44,786 bases of DNA from Saccharospirillaceae bacterium. Lineage in GTDB: Bacteria; Pseudomonadota; Gammaproteobacteria; Pseudomonadales; Oceanobacteraceae. The notes beneath the pieces were generated by a model. The model was not told the origin of the DNA. It was given only the letters and a program-made list of their open reading frames with translations, and made no database searches. This document shows, piece after piece, positions 5,411 through 15,150 of this stretch (positions are counted from its first letter, which is position 1; every line of letters begins with the position of its first letter). Position numbers and translations under genes: made by a program. The stretch lies in NCBI GenBank assembly GCA_021208685.1, contig JAJOJJ010000029.1, positions 1-44,786 on the forward strand, written 5' to 3'.

Positions 5411-6334
5411 TCACAGCCAGAGCAGCAGTGCCGTCAGGCTGAATACTGAGCCGAGGGTGCTGAGCAGAATGGTACGCGACACGACGGCAGCATCTTGCTG
5501 ATAAAACTCGGCCAGCATGTAAGGCCCGGTGCCGGTCGGCAGGGCGCTGAGCAGAACCGCTGCGCTGGCCCACAGCGGTGGCAGGTCAAAGACGCAGGTA
5601 GCGAGAATAAAGGCTAGCAGTGGCTGGGCAAGCAGTTTGATGCTGACCAGTGCGGTTGCTCCTTGTGCTTTGCCGGGCTGTTTATGGGCGAGAAATGCGC
5701 CAAGTGAAATCAACGCGCAGGGTACGGTGGCATCACCGAGTAACGTCAGCAGTGAGTTGGCAATACCGGGAACGTTCAGATTCAGGAGGTTCCAGCCAAT
5801 GCCTATCAAGGGTGAGATGATCAGTGGGTTTTTCATCAGCGCTGTGCCAACTTTTGTGATGGCCTGCCTGATGCTCTGGTCTTTTTGCAGGCTGACTTCC
5901 ACGCATATGACGGCGATGGCGAATAGCAGGCTGACCACGATCAGGGTGGCTATAAGTGCCGGAGCGAGGCCATCGTCACCAAGCACAAACAGGCACAGCG
6001 GTATGCCAACGTAGCCAGTATTGGCATAGGACGCTGCGAGTGCTTCCAGGCTGGCGCATGCCACGGGTGTGCCTCGGATGACGCGCCACATCATTGTGAC
6101 GCTGAAGACGCCGAGAGTCGCCAGGGTAAAGGTTAAAACAAAACCTCCATGCCAGATGTTGTTCAGTTCGGTCTGGGCGGTGAGGTTGAATAACAGGGCG
6201 GGCAGGCACAGCCAAACAACCAGGCGATTCAGTTCGGAAGCGGCATTTTCCCCCAGACGGTGAGTCCGGCGAAGAATGAAACCGAGCAGAATAAGGCCAA
6301 AAATCGGGGTCAGGGTAGTAAGGATATAAACCAT
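5411..6334 (-). CDS. AEC-family transporter
   Basis: The 307-residue inner-membrane protein has about ten hydrophobic segments arranged as two inverted five-helix halves, typical of the auxin efflux carrier (AEC) family. The first helix carries PIFGLILLGFILRR and the Asn/Pro-rich crossover (ANTGYVGIPLCLF) is the family signature in helix 4. AEC proteins in bacteria move small organic acids such as malate or malonate. The substrate cannot be told from sequence. It stands alone between the tRNA and rpoD with its own leftward direction. Length is standard. Confidence 0.88.
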   Translation of the reverse strand: MVYILTTLTPIFGLILLGFILRRTHRLGENAASELNRLVVWLCLPALLFNLTAQTELNNIWHGGFVLTFTLATLGVFSVTMMWRVIRGTPVACASLEALAASYANTGYVGIPLCLFVLGDDGLAPALIATLIVVSLLFAIAVICVEVSLQKDQSIRQAITKVGTALMKNPLIISPLIGIGWNLLNLNVPGIANSLLTLLGDATVPCALISLGAFLAHKQPGKAQGATALVSIKLLAQPLLAFILATCVFDLPPLWASAAVLLSALPTGTGPYMLAEFYQQDAAVVSRTILLSTLGSVFSLTALLLWL

Positions 6335-6456
6335 GTGACTACGGGCTATGGGGTTAGCCGCACAGCATAGAGGTGGTCATGGTGCAGGGCAATCTGGTCT
6401 TAGTCGTAGTTATTATGGATGGATCTGACCAGGCAGGTTGGCTGTTGGACAGCCAT

Positions 6457-6489
6457 AAAAAAAGCGATGTCAGTGGGCTGACATCGCTT
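6457..6489 (-). terminator. Terminator of the rpsU-dnaG-rpoD operon
   Basis: AAGCGATGTCAG (6462-6473) pairs perfectly with CTGACATCGCTT (6478-6489), a 12-base stem with a 4-base loop, followed on the minus strand by a run of T. It lies just after rpoD. Confidence 0.93.
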
Positions 6490-6506
6490 GTTGACTGCAT
6501 GGACGA

Positions 6507-8342
6507 TTAATCGTCGATAAAGCTGCGCAGGTGATCGGAGCGTGAAGGATGACGCAATTTACGCAGTGCCTTGGCTTCAATCTGACGAATGCGCTCACGG
6601 GTCACATCGAACTGCTTACCGACTTCTTCCAGAGTGTGGTCGGTATTCATGTCGATGCCAAAACGCATGCGGAGCACTTTGGCTTCTCTCGCGGTCAGGC
6701 CGGCCAGCACTGAGCGTGTGGCTTCGGTCAGGCCTTCAGCGGTGGCCACATCGAGCGGAGACTCTGAGTGAGTATCTTCGATGAAGTCGCCCAGATGCGA
6801 ATCTTCATCGTCACCGATCGGGGTTTCCATGGAGATTGGTTCTTTGGCAATTTTCAGTACTTTGCGGATTTTGTCTTCCGGCATTTCCATGCGCTCAGCC
6901 AGTTCTTCCGGTGTCGGTTCACGACCCATCTCCTGCAGCATCTGACGGGAGATGCGGTTCAGTTTGTTGATGGTTTCGATCATGTGCACCGGAATACGGA
7001 TGGTACGCGCCTGGTCAGCGATGGAACGGGTAATCGCCTGACGGATCCACCAGGTTGCGTAGGTGGAGAACTTGTAACCACGACGGTATTCGAATTTATC
7101 CACCGCTTTCATCAGGCCGATGTTGCCTTCCTGAATCAGATCGAGGAACTGCAGGCCACGGTTGGTGTATTTTTTAGCAATGGAAATAACCAGACGCAGG
7201 TTAGCCTCAACCATTTCTTTTTTGGCGCGACGGGCGCGGGCTTCACCGATGGATACGCGACGGTTAACTTCTTTGATTTCCGGAATGGTCAGGCCAACGC
7301 GTTCTTCGACGGCGCGGATTTTCTTCTGCGCACGGAAAATTTCCAGACGGTAGGTGTCCAGTTTTTGTGAGTAGCTGTGACCTGCAGCGATCAGACCATC
7401 AATCCATTCGTTGCTGATTTCGTTACCCTGAAACTCTTTGATGAAGTCTTTGCGGTCCATACCGCACTTGCGTGTCATCATGACCATGATCTGGCGCTCC
7501 TGAGTGCGGATCAGATCCAGAGCATCACGGGCACCATTGACCAGTGAGTCAAAGTATTTTGGTGTCAGCTTGATGGGGGCGAACAGCTCGGCCAGTTTGG
7601 CCAGCGCTTCTTCGGTCTTTTTGTGCTCACGGCCATTCTTTGCCAGAGATTTGGTCATGGCGTCATGGGCGGCACGGATTTCATCAAAGCGACGTGTCAC
7701 CTCGGCCATGTCGATGCCACTGTCTTCCGTGGTTTCACTGGTTTCGTCATCGTCGGTGACGTCATCGGTGATGTCTTCAACAGCGGCTGCAGCGGCTTCT
7801 GGGCCGGCCTGTGGGCCTGGTTCCGGATCAACATCGGACGGATCGATAAAGCCGGAGAATATATCGCCAACGCGGTTCGGATCTTCTTCGGCTTCGCGGA
7901 AGGCGTTCAGAATGGTTTCAGCCGCGCCCGGATAATATGCGAGAGCCGACATCACTTCACGGATGCCTTCTTCGATACGTTTTGCGATGACGATTTCGCC
8001 TTCGCGGGTCAGCAGTTCCACGGTGCCCATTTCGCGCATGTACATACGCACTGGGTCTGTGGTGCGGCCAACATCGGATTCAACCAGAGCCAGGGCAGCG
8101 GCGGCTTCTTCTGCTGCAGCGTCGTCGGCGGCATCAGACATAAACAGTGAGTCACCATCAGGCGCAACTTCAGATACCGGAATACCGATATCGTTAATCA
8201 TGCGGATGATGTCTTCTACCTGATCCGGATTGGCAATATCGTCCGGCAGGTGGTCGTTTACCTGAGCATAAGTCAGGTAGCCCTGCTCTTTGCCTTTGGC
8301 GATAAGTTCTTTAAGACGGGATTGTTGCGTGTTCGCTGACAT
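6507..8342 (-). CDS. rpoD: RNA polymerase primary sigma factor (sigma-70)
   Basis: The 611-residue housekeeping sigma factor directs core RNA polymerase to most promoters. Region 1.1 is at the N terminus ([20 protein letters not shown]), then 1.2 ([20 protein letters not shown]). A Glu/Asp-rich non-conserved region spans about 170-215. Regions 2.1-2.4 include [20 protein letters not shown] and [17 protein letters not shown]. Region 3 and region 4.2 ([19 protein letters not shown]) complete it, ending LRSFIDD as in RpoD of gammaproteobacteria. It is the last gene of the macromolecular synthesis operon with a strong terminator after it. A 406-base gap separates it from dnaG, so it can also have its own promoter. 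Confidence 0.99.
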   Translation of the reverse strand: MSANTQQSRLKELIAKGKEQGYLTYAQVNDHLPDDIANPDQVEDIIRMINDIGIPVSEVAPDGDSLFMSDAADDAAAEEAAAALALVESDVGRTTDPVRMYMREMGTVELLTREGEIVIAKRIEEGIREVMSALAYYPGAAETILNAFREAEEDPNRVGDIFSGFIDPSDVDPEPGPQAGPEAAAAAVEDITDDVTDDDETSETTEDSGIDMAEVTRRFDEIRAAHDAMTKSLAKNGREHKKTEEALAKLAELFAPIKLTPKYFDSLVNGARDALDLIRTQERQIMVMMTRKCGMDRKDFIKEFQGNEISNEWIDGLIAAGHSYSQKLDTYRLEIFRAQKKIRAVEERVGLTIPEIKEVNRRVSIGEARARRAKKEMVEANLRLVISIAKKYTNRGLQFLDLIQEGNIGLMKAVDKFEYRRGYKFSTYATWWIRQAITRSIADQARTIRIPVHMIETINKLNRISRQMLQEMGREPTPEELAERMEMPEDKIRKVLKIAKEPISMETPIGDDEDSHLGDFIEDTHSESPLDVATAEGLTEATRSVLAGLTAREAKVLRMRFGIDMNTDHTLEEVGKQFDVTRERIRQIEAKALRKLRHPSRSDHLRSFIDD

Positions 8343-8748
8343 AGAAGCCCTGTGTTCCGTTTTTTAAGGCGGAAGAAAAACGCCGAAGTATAACTTTTAA
8401 CCGATCCTTAGGCCATAGGCATCGCAGCAGGTTCCGCCGTTTTTGCGGATTCTGTTGCCTGTAACCTCTGGGGCGGTTGCTTGCTTCACTATCTTCAGCA
8501 AGGTCAGTTAACGTGGAAAATCGGCCTGGCGAAAATATGCCCGGATGTGCCGATGCTGGCCTCTTGGCTCTGTCACGTTGAGTGCTGCGCTGCTGCAGTC
8601 GTTTTTTGAATCCGGCAGCATTAAGCGGCTGCTGTCTGGATTCAGAAGTTCTCTGTATATAAGGGCTGCTGGTTAAATCTCAAGCCCTTGGGGCCGTTTT
8701 CTTTATTGTCTTACGGCCACTCTGTCTGTTTTTATTCGGTGTTTGTTT
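8343..8748. other. Noncoding gap between dnaG and rpoD
   Basis: No gene is seen. A leftward TATACT (8387-8392) lies about 45 bases before the rpoD start, but its -35 hexamer is poor (TGGCCT), so it is only a weak candidate rpoD promoter. In enterobacteria this interval holds internal promoters for rpoD, including heat-shock ones; none is clear here. Confidence 0.5.
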
Positions 8749-10602
8749 TCAGTGACGGGCGTAAATGCGCGCGCGCTTTTTGTTGATGTTGTGCAGTTGC
8801 TGGTGCAGTTCGCGTTTACGGGCTTTTTCTTCGTCGCTGAGTTTCTCGCCGCGTTCAAATTTGCTGGTGAGGATGCGCAGTTCGGTGCTGAGTTTGCGTG
8901 CGTTCATTTGTTTCAGCACCACTTCGATATCGGCAGCGGTCGGTTTCATCTGACGATTGGGCTGGTCGGCCAGTTGCTGCAGCTCGGTCTGGTAGGGGGA
9001 GCCGATCCATTGTATCAGCAGGCCCACGCTGCTTTGTTGCGGGGCTTGTTTCAGCTTGCGCAGTACTTCGATCAGCAGGCGCTCGTATTCACTCTCCGGC
9101 TCGGTTTCCGGCAGTTCAAGGTGGGTCGAGAGCGATGGCTGTTTTACCAGTGCGGTCAGCGCTTTGTGTACCAGTGGGGCGAGGGTATCGGCGCTGTGGT
9201 CCTGATGAGGTGGCTGCGGTTCGTGACGGTCATCGTCCAGATAGGAAGGCAGCGGCTCTTCGTGTTCGTGTCGTTCTGTGTTGGCTGCGGGTGCTGCCGG
9301 TGCAGATTCAAGACGGTCGAGGGCAACGCTGTCGGCACCGAGTTCGTCACGCAGTTTGTTGCGCATAAGGCTGCGCAGCATGCCTTTAGGCAGTTTATTA
9401 ATTAAGGGGGCGGCCAGTTGATCAAGGCGCGCCTTACCATCAAGGGTGTCGAAATCGACCTGTTCTTTCAGGTGTTCAAACAGAAATTCCGGCAGGTGTA
9501 CGGCCTGATTCAGGCGCTGTTCAAAGGCGTCTTTGCCTTCCTGGCGCACCAGAGTGTCCGGGTCTTCACCATCGGGCAGAAACAGGAAGCGTGCCTGTAC
9601 GCCGTCTTCGAGTACTGGCAGCACGGTTTCCATAGCGCGTGCAGCGGCGGTGCGGCCGGCCTGGTCGCCATCGAAACAGAAGATCACTTCGGGCACGACT
9701 TTAAATAAGCGGCGCAGGTGGTGTTCACTGGTGGCTGTGCCCAGGGTGGCGACGGCGTAGTGAATGCCAAATTCAGCCAGTGCGACCACGTCCATATAGC
9801 CTTCGACGATCACTATTCGGGTCAGCTTCTGGCGGATTTTGCGTGCTTCATAGAGGCCATAAAGCTCTCGGCCTTTCTGAAAAATCGGCGTTTCCGGCGA
9901 GTTCAGGTATTTGGGTTTTTCGTCGGTCAGTACGCGGCCACCAAAGGCGATGTAACGTCCGCGGGCATCGCGGATAGGAAACATGATGCGGTCGCGGAAG
10001 CGGTCGTAGGTCCGGCCATCTTCTTTTTCGATCAGCATGCCGCAGCTGATCAGTTGTTTGATCAGCTCGCGTTCGCCGTTGGCGGCAAGATAATTCTGCA
10101 GGTTGTCCCAGCCGGGCGGGGCGTAGCCGATGCCGAAAAATTTGGCCGCTTTACCGGACAGGCCGCGTTTTTTTAAATAGTCGACGGCTTTACCCCGCTG
10201 TTCGTGGCTACGCAGCATTTTTTCAAAATAGTTGCCGGCTTTTTGCATCAATTCGAACAGGGGCTGGTGTTGCTGTTCCTGGCGTGCTTCAAAACTGACC
10301 TGTTCTTTCGGTACTTCCATACCGGCTTGTGTGGCCAGCTTTTCCACTGCGTCAGGGAAGCTGAGGCCATCGAATTCCATAACGAATTTGAGTGCTGTAC
10401 CGGAGGCTCCGCAGCCAAAGCAGTAATAAAACTGCTTGTCGGGGCTGACGGTAAAAGAGGGAGACTTTTCGTTATGGAACGGGCAGCAGGCCGAGTAGTT
10501 TTTGCCGGTCTTTTTCAGTTTGACACGACTGTCCACCACATCGATTACGTCGACGCGGGCGAGCAGATCATCAATAAAAGACTGGGGTATGCGGCCTGCC
10601 AT
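8749..10602 (-). CDS. dnaG: DNA primase
   Basis: The 617-residue primase makes RNA primers for the lagging strand. The start is MAGRIPQSFIDDLL at 10602, preceded by a purine-rich CAGGTAG; the frame stays open 33 codons further upstream without family similarity. The CHC2 zinc finger has C40, H43, C61 and C64 (CCPFHNE, YYCFGCG). The Toprim core carries IVIVEGYMDVVAL and CFDGDQAG. The C-terminal 150 residues are the DnaB-interaction domain after an Ala/Pro/His-rich linker. It lies in the rpsU-yqeY-dnaG-rpoD order usual in Pseudomonas and Oceanospirillales. Confidence 0.98.
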   Translation of the reverse strand: MAGRIPQSFIDDLLARVDVIDVVDSRVKLKKTGKNYSACCPFHNEKSPSFTVSPDKQFYYCFGCGASGTALKFVMEFDGLSFPDAVEKLATQAGMEVPKEQVSFEARQEQQHQPLFELMQKAGNYFEKMLRSHEQRGKAVDYLKKRGLSGKAAKFFGIGYAPPGWDNLQNYLAANGERELIKQLISCGMLIEKEDGRTYDRFRDRIMFPIRDARGRYIAFGGRVLTDEKPKYLNSPETPIFQKGRELYGLYEARKIRQKLTRIVIVEGYMDVVALAEFGIHYAVATLGTATSEHHLRRLFKVVPEVIFCFDGDQAGRTAAARAMETVLPVLEDGVQARFLFLPDGEDPDTLVRQEGKDAFEQRLNQAVHLPEFLFEHLKEQVDFDTLDGKARLDQLAAPLINKLPKGMLRSLMRNKLRDELGADSVALDRLESAPAAPAANTERHEHEEPLPSYLDDDRHEPQPPHQDHSADTLAPLVHKALTALVKQPSLSTHLELPETEPESEYERLLIEVLRKLKQAPQQSSVGLLIQWIGSPYQTELQQLADQPNRQMKPTAADIEVVLKQMNARKLSTELRILTSKFERGEKLSDEEKARKRELHQQLHNINKKRARIYARH

Positions 10603-10887
10603 CAGAAAACTACCTGCGTTGTTGCAGCTGTGTTGTAAGCAGGCATCGGGATGCTCACTGGATTCTTCAGAACGCCATAGAGCGGCCCGAAGGATGAGCA
10701 AAGCGAATATTTAGTGCTTATAAACTCCGCTCCCTCGACTGCTTTCGCCTTGCTGCAACGGCCTCGCTAACGTTTTCAGATAATCGTTAAGAGGTGTCCG
10801 TTACTGCAGAGGGAATATTAAGCCGTATAAACGACAAAAGCGCTACTCATCGGGATGGGTAGCGCTTCTATTGCCTGCAGAGCAGAA
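10603..10887. other. Noncoding gap between yqeY and dnaG
   Basis: It contains the yqeY terminator and otherwise no recognisable gene. The presence of a terminator implies that dnaG depends on read-through or on its own promoter; no strong promoter is obvious. Confidence 0.5.
10836..10867 (-). terminator. Attenuator-like terminator between yqeY and dnaG
   Basis: AAGCGCTACTCAT (10838-10850) pairs with ATGGGTAGCGCTT (10855-10867) with one wobble, followed on the minus strand by TTTT. The equivalent rpsU-dnaG interval of E. coli also holds a terminator that lowers dnaG expression. Confidence 0.85.
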
Positions 10888-11334
10888 TCAGCCCAGTTGA
10901 GACTTCACCAGTTGACTGATCTGTGCCATATCGGCACGACCTTGCACTTGTGGTTTCAGGATGCCCATGACTTTGCCCATGTCCTGCATTGAAGCAGCAC
11001 CGGACTGTGCAATCGCATCAGCCACCAGTTTGGCCAACTCTTCTTCGCTCAAGGCTTCTGGCAGAAATTCGTTCAGTACATCGATTTCGTACTGTTCGGC
11101 AGCGGCCAGATCGTCGCGTCCGGCGGCAGAGTACTGCGCGATGGAGTCACGACGTTGTTTGGTCATTTTATCGAGAATGGCCAGAGCACGTTCGTCGTCA
11201 ATTTCTATTCGTTCATCGACTTCGACACGTTTGAATTCTGCCTGCGCCAGGCGCAGAGCATTCAGCCGCTCTTTTTCTTTGGCGCGCATTGCCGCTTTGA
11301 CAGCGTCTTTAATACTGGCAACCAGAGTACTCAT
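10888..11334 (-). CDS. yqeY: GatB/YqeY domain protein
   Basis: The 148-residue YqeY-family protein is related to the tRNA-binding tail of the GatB amidotransferase subunit. Conserved pieces are the N-terminal helix KEKERLNALRLAQAEFKRVEVD and the C-terminal VMGILKPQVQGRADM. It lies between rpsU and dnaG as in many gammaproteobacteria and has a good Shine-Dalgarno (GGAGA). Its biochemical role is not established; a link to tRNA is suggested by the fold. Confidence 0.95.
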   Translation of the reverse strand: MSTLVASIKDAVKAAMRAKEKERLNALRLAQAEFKRVEVDERIEIDDERALAILDKMTKQRRDSIAQYSAAGRDDLAAAEQYEIDVLNEFLPEALSEEELAKLVADAIAQSGAASMQDMGKVMGILKPQVQGRADMAQISQLVKSQLG

Positions 11335-11367
11335 GCGGTCTCCTTTATTCCCGTAATCCGGCTCTTA

Positions 11368-11583
11368 TCAGTAGAGACGAACCATTTTACGCTGTTCACG
11401 CTGCACTTTTTTCAAGTGACGCTTAACAGCGGCTGCCGCTTTACGCTTACGGATCCAGGTTGGCTTCTCGTAATGCTCACGACGACGTACTTCAGACAGT
11501 ACGCCTGCTTTTTCGCAAGAACGCTTGAAGCGACGGAGTGCGACGTCAAACGGTTCGTTTTCTTTAACTTTTACAGCTGGCAT
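11368..11583 (-). CDS. rpsU: 30S ribosomal protein bS21
   Basis: The 71-residue basic protein has the S21 pattern: [20 protein letters not shown], then [20 protein letters not shown] and a Lys/Arg tail. bS21 sits at the platform of the 30S subunit and helps initiation. It is the first gene of the macromolecular synthesis operon, with a clear sigma-70 promoter 67-95 bases upstream. Length equals that of E. coli. Confidence 0.98.
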   Translation of the reverse strand: MPAVKVKENEPFDVALRRFKRSCEKAGVLSEVRRREHYEKPTWIRKRKAAAAVKRHLKKVQREQRKMVRLY

Positions 11584-11890
11584 CCAATCACCTACGTTTT
11601 AAATCAGTCTGTTTATGGGGAAACCACAGGCCCCAGTTAGAGGGCGGGCATTCTAAATCCTTTGTCTGCGGATTGCAAAGAGTAGTTTGAGTATTGACCA
11701 CCGGCAACCGGCAGGCCGCGTATTCTCTGGCGGTCTGCGGGCTTTTCCGTCGCTGGGGCGGGTTGATTATCCTGTCTTTTGTGCACCCTTATTTGGCCTG
11801 CCGCGCGATCCGGGAATTGCGGGTAGCGCATGCAGGGGTGCGGCAGTATCATGCGCCCCTTCGTTAAGATCGTGTGGGAAGAGATTATTT
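11584..11890. other. Divergent intergenic region rpsU / tsaD
   Basis: It holds the rpsU promoter. The tsaD side has a Shine-Dalgarno (GGAAGAG) just before 11891 but no clear promoter. The tsaD frame stays open up to 11687 without family similarity. Confidence 0.5.
11650..11678 (-). promoter_or_regulatory. Sigma-70 promoter of rpsU
   Basis: On the minus strand TTGCAA (11673-11678), a 17-base spacer, then TAGAAT (11650-11655). Four or more matches in each hexamer and ideal spacing make it the likely promoter of the operon. Confidence 0.75.
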
Positions 11891-12952
11891 ATGCGGGTTT
11901 TAGGCCTGGAAACATCCTGCGATGAAACCGGTATCGCCCTCTATGACAGCCAGCGGGGTCTGCTGGCGCACCGTGTTTATTCTCAGATTGCCTTGCATGC
12001 TGAGTACGGTGGCGTCGTGCCGGAGCTTGCTTCCCGCGATCATGTGCGCAAGGCGCTGCCACTGATTCGTGAGGTGATGACGGAAGCAGGCCTGACGCTT
12101 TCTGAATTGGATGGCGTGGCTTACACCTCAGGGCCTGGTCTGGTGGGTGCTTTACTGGTGGGTGCCTGTCTGGGGCGCAGTCTGGCCTGGGCTCTCGGTG
12201 TTCCGGCTATTGGTGTTCATCATATGGAGGGCCACCTGCTGGCACCGATGCTGGAAGATAATCCACCGGCATTTCCTTTTATCGCGTTATTGGTATCCGG
12301 TGGACACACTCAGCTGGTTCAGGTTGACGGCATTGGCCGTTATACCCTGTTGGGTGAATCTCTTGATGATGCGGCAGGTGAGGCATTTGATAAAGCCGCG
12401 AAAATGATGGGATTGCCTTATCCCGGCGGCCCTGCACTGAGCGCGCTTGCTGCTCAGGGAGACGACGGGCGTTTTAAATTTCCACGTCCGATGACTGACC
12501 GCCCTGGTCTGGATTTCAGCTTCAGTGGTTTAAAAACTCAGGTGCGTACCACCATTCTTGAGTGTGCGGTCGAGGGGGTGCTGGCGGAGCAGGATAAAGC
12601 CGATATTTCGGCCTGTTTTCAGTCCGCTGTGGTGGATACGCTGGCGATTAAATGCAAACGGGCGATGCAGCAGACTGGCATTAAGCGTTTGATCATTGCT
12701 GGCGGGGTAGGAGCCAATAAGCGCTTGCGGGAGAAGCTGCGTAGCACGGCCGAAGATTTGGGCGGGGCTGTATTTTATCCGCGCCCGGAATTGTGTACCG
12801 ATAACGGGGCCATGATTGCTTATGCCGGTACGCAGCGGTTACTGGCCGGAGAGTATTCTGATCTGGCGGTAGCGGTTGTGCCACGCTGGCCAATGACCAG
12901 TCTGACGCCGGTTGATGGCCTGACATCTGAGGCTGGAGGGGAGCATGGATAG
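11891..12952 (+). CDS. tsaD: tRNA N6-threonylcarbamoyladenosine synthase subunit TsaD
   Basis: The 353-residue Kae1/TsaD ATPase, with TsaB and TsaE, places the threonylcarbamoyl group on A37 of ANN-decoding tRNAs. The N terminus [19 protein letters not shown] holds the family signature and fixes the start. Metal ligands H111 and H115 are in HHMEGH. Other signatures are [18 protein letters not shown] and [13 protein letters not shown]. It overlaps folB by 8 bases. The position divergent from rpsU is a well-known gene order in Gammaproteobacteria. Confidence 0.98.
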   Translation: MRVLGLETSCDETGIALYDSQRGLLAHRVYSQIALHAEYGGVVPELASRDHVRKALPLIREVMTEAGLTLSELDGVAYTSGPGLVGALLVGACLGRSLAWALGVPAIGVHHMEGHLLAPMLEDNPPAFPFIALLVSGGHTQLVQVDGIGRYTLLGESLDDAAGEAFDKAAKMMGLPYPGGPALSALAAQGDDGRFKFPRPMTDRPGLDFSFSGLKTQVRTTILECAVEGVLAEQDKADISACFQSAVVDTLAIKCKRAMQQTGIKRLIIAGGVGANKRLREKLRSTAEDLGGAVFYPRPELCTDNGAMIAYAGTQRLLAGEYSDLAVAVVPRWPMTSLTPVDGLTSEAGGEHG

Positions 12953-13316
12953 GGTCTTTATTCGCGGTCTGAAAGTCGATGCCGTTATCGGTGTTTATGA
13001 CTGGGAAAAGCAAGTACGCCAGCCGTTGATTTTTGATCTGGAAATGGCCTGGGATATTCGCTTGGCAGCCGCCACGGATGATTTAATCCATGCGTTAAAT
13101 TATCAGGCGGTCACCGAGTTTATTGAACGCTTTGTACGCGAGCAGCATTTCCAGTTGCTGGAGTCATTGCTGGAGCGTCTGGCTGAGGCGTTACGCAAAG
13201 AGTTTGGTATGCCATGGCTGGGGATTCAGGTAGAAAAACCGGCCGTGGTTCCGCAGGCGCGCGCGGTTGGTTTGTATATTGAACGTGGCGATGAGTTAGC
13301 TGGGGATAAGCGCTGA
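12945..13316 (+). CDS. folB: Dihydroneopterin aldolase
   Basis: The 123-residue enzyme converts 7,8-dihydroneopterin to 6-hydroxymethyl-dihydropterin and glycolaldehyde in folate synthesis. Seen are the N-terminal [20 protein letters not shown], the substrate Glu in the same segment, [14 protein letters not shown] and the C-terminal Lys region [15 protein letters not shown]. It overlaps tsaD by 8 bases and folK by one base, so the three are likely translated together. Length is normal. Confidence 0.96.
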   Translation: MDRVFIRGLKVDAVIGVYDWEKQVRQPLIFDLEMAWDIRLAAATDDLIHALNYQAVTEFIERFVREQHFQLLESLLERLAEALRKEFGMPWLGIQVEKPAVVPQARAVGLYIERGDELAGDKR

Positions 13317-13816
13317 TGTCACGGATTTTTCTTGGCCTGGGTTCTAATATTAATGCTGAGCGGAATCTGGCGGCCGGAATTGCCCGGTTGAGTCAGCGGT
13401 ATTCTTTATTGCGTGTGTCGCCTTGGTATCGTTCACCGGCAATGGGGTTTGATGGCCCGGATTTTATTAATCTGGTGGTTGAGATTGACTGTGATTGCTC
13501 TCCGGCGGAATTGGTCAGCGCTTTAAAACAGCTGGAATTTGATTTTGGCCGTGCACCGGATGCGGTGAAGTATTCATCCCGCGCACTGGATATCGATATT
13601 TTATTGTTTGATGATCTGGTCGGGGATGTTGCCGGGCTGCAATTGCCGCGTTCTGATATTCAGCAGTTTGCATTTGTGTTGCGGCCGTTGCTGGATATTT
13701 TTCCTGATGGTGTTAATCCTGCAGATGGCACTCCTCTGGCCGACTACTGGGCTGCACTGGCCAGTCAGCCGTTGTATCCGGTCCGGACCAGGCAAAGCGT
13801 CATTGCCCGGGGTTAG
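13316..13816 (+). CDS. folK: 2-amino-4-hydroxy-6-hydroxymethyldihydropteridine pyrophosphokinase
   Basis: The 166-residue HPPK transfers pyrophosphate from ATP to the FolB product. Motifs are [15 protein letters not shown] at the N terminus, [17 protein letters not shown], the ATP-binding Arg segment FDFGR and the metal site [12 protein letters not shown]. The start ATG shares a base with the folB stop (TGATG). It ends tail to tail with cca, the two stop codons overlapping. Confidence 0.96.
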   Translation: MSRIFLGLGSNINAERNLAAGIARLSQRYSLLRVSPWYRSPAMGFDGPDFINLVVEIDCDCSPAELVSALKQLEFDFGRAPDAVKYSSRALDIDILLFDDLVGDVAGLQLPRSDIQQFAFVLRPLLDIFPDGVNPADGTPLADYWAALASQPLYPVRTRQSVIARG

Positions 13817-15045
13817 GCCTGTTGCTGTTGCATTTTCCAGTGTTGCAGATGTTTTTCCCGTGCGTCGTCCAGAGCAGCCCTGATCGCTGCGCCCTGATAT
13901 CCCTGTGCAATCATATCCTGTGCATTGATGCTTAAAGCTTCTTTGAGTGCTGCCCGCATGTAATCAGCCTGTGGATAAGGGGTATTTTCCAGTCCGGTGC
14001 GGCCTTTGGCATCGGCCTCACAGACCAGTAAAAATTGTTCAAAGCGTTCCGGTTTCCGCCAGGCATCAAGCTGGTTAAACACTTTATTCAGTGTGCTGCC
14101 TTTTAATTCGGAGGCGCGATGAATATGAGTGTGAAACTCGCTGCTGAGCATGGCTAAGTCGACCGCTTCCCGTGGTGCCTTCAGGCGTTGGTGCAGGGCT
14201 TTTAGTGGTTTTTTACCACGCGCTTCGTGGGCGATATGGCGAGGCCATTCTTCTTTTGGCGTCAGCGCTTTGCCCAGATCATGACTGAGGGCTGCCCAGC
14301 GTACTGCAATATTGCTGCTGAGTTTTGCCGCTGCTTTTAATGACAGCAACGCATGAATGCCACAATCTATTTCCGGGTGGTGTTTTTCCGGTTGAGGAAT
14401 ACCAAACAGGGCATCGATTTCACTGAACCAGATTTTCAAGGCACCGCATTCACGCAGCACCTCAAAATACCTATCGGGTTGCTGTTCACCCAGCGCCCGC
14501 TGAGTTTCATTCCACACTCGCTCAGCCACCAGATGATCCAGTTCTCCCGCGTTCACCATATGTTGCATCAGGGTCATGGTTTCGTCGGCAATACGGAACC
14601 CCAAAGGGGCAAAGCGGGCAGCAAAGCGGGCGACACGTAACACCCGTAACGGATCTTCTGAAAACGCGGGCGAAACATGGCGCAGTAATCGCCGCTCGAT
14701 ATCAGCCTGGCCTTGGTAGGGGTCGATTATATTGCCCTGATTATCCTGTGCCATGGCATTAATGGTCAGGTCACGGCGCAGTAAATCTTCCTCCAGTGTG
14801 ATGTCGGGGCTGAAGCGGCAGTCAAATCCCTGATAACCAACGCCGCTTTTACGTTCGGTGCGGGCCAGTGCATATTCTTCGTGGGTGTCGGGATGGAGAA
14901 ATACCGGAAAGTCGGCCCCAACCTGCTGAAAGCCCTGTGCTAACAATTTATCCGGCGTGGCACCTACGACAACCCAGTCCCGGTCTTTCAGTGGGATGTT
15001 GAGCAGCTGGTCGCGTACCGCACCACCGACAAGATAAATCTGCAT
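13813..15045 (-). CDS. cca: CCA-adding enzyme (tRNA nucleotidyltransferase)
   Basis: The 410-residue class II nucleotidyltransferase adds or repairs CCA ends of tRNA. The start [15 protein letters not shown] (15045) matches the family; an ATG six codons upstream has no similarity. The catalytic [15 protein letters not shown] and [16 protein letters not shown] motifs are present. An HD phosphohydrolase domain follows ([24 protein letters not shown]), as in E. coli-type Cca with 2',3'-cyclic phosphodiesterase activity. It is convergent with folK with a 4-base overlap. Confidence 0.97.
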   Translation of the reverse strand: MQIYLVGGAVRDQLLNIPLKDRDWVVVGATPDKLLAQGFQQVGADFPVFLHPDTHEEYALARTERKSGVGYQGFDCRFSPDITLEEDLLRRDLTINAMAQDNQGNIIDPYQGQADIERRLLRHVSPAFSEDPLRVLRVARFAARFAPLGFRIADETMTLMQHMVNAGELDHLVAERVWNETQRALGEQQPDRYFEVLRECGALKIWFSEIDALFGIPQPEKHHPEIDCGIHALLSLKAAAKLSSNIAVRWAALSHDLGKALTPKEEWPRHIAHEARGKKPLKALHQRLKAPREAVDLAMLSSEFHTHIHRASELKGSTLNKVFNQLDAWRKPERFEQFLLVCEADAKGRTGLENTPYPQADYMRAALKEALSINAQDMIAQGYQGAAIRAALDDAREKHLQHWKMQQQQA

Positions 15046-15063
15046 CGTTATTATTCCATCCAT

Positions 15064-15094
15064 AAAAAAGCCGCCACAAAACGGTGACGGCTTT
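15064..15094 (-). terminator. Terminator after the TraF-like gene
   Basis: AAAGCCGCCAC (15067-15077) pairs with GTGACGGCTTT (15084-15094) with one wobble. The minus strand continues with six T. Confidence 0.88.
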
Positions 15095-15150
15095 TAAGTT
15101 TAGCCTTTCAGGCATCAGAGCAGAACCTTTGCAGGTTCTGCGCACCGGAA

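Noticed and set aside
6768-8223. Long open frames antisense to rpoD
   Set aside because: They mirror a highly conserved gene on the other strand, and the peptides are low-complexity Phe/Ser-rich.
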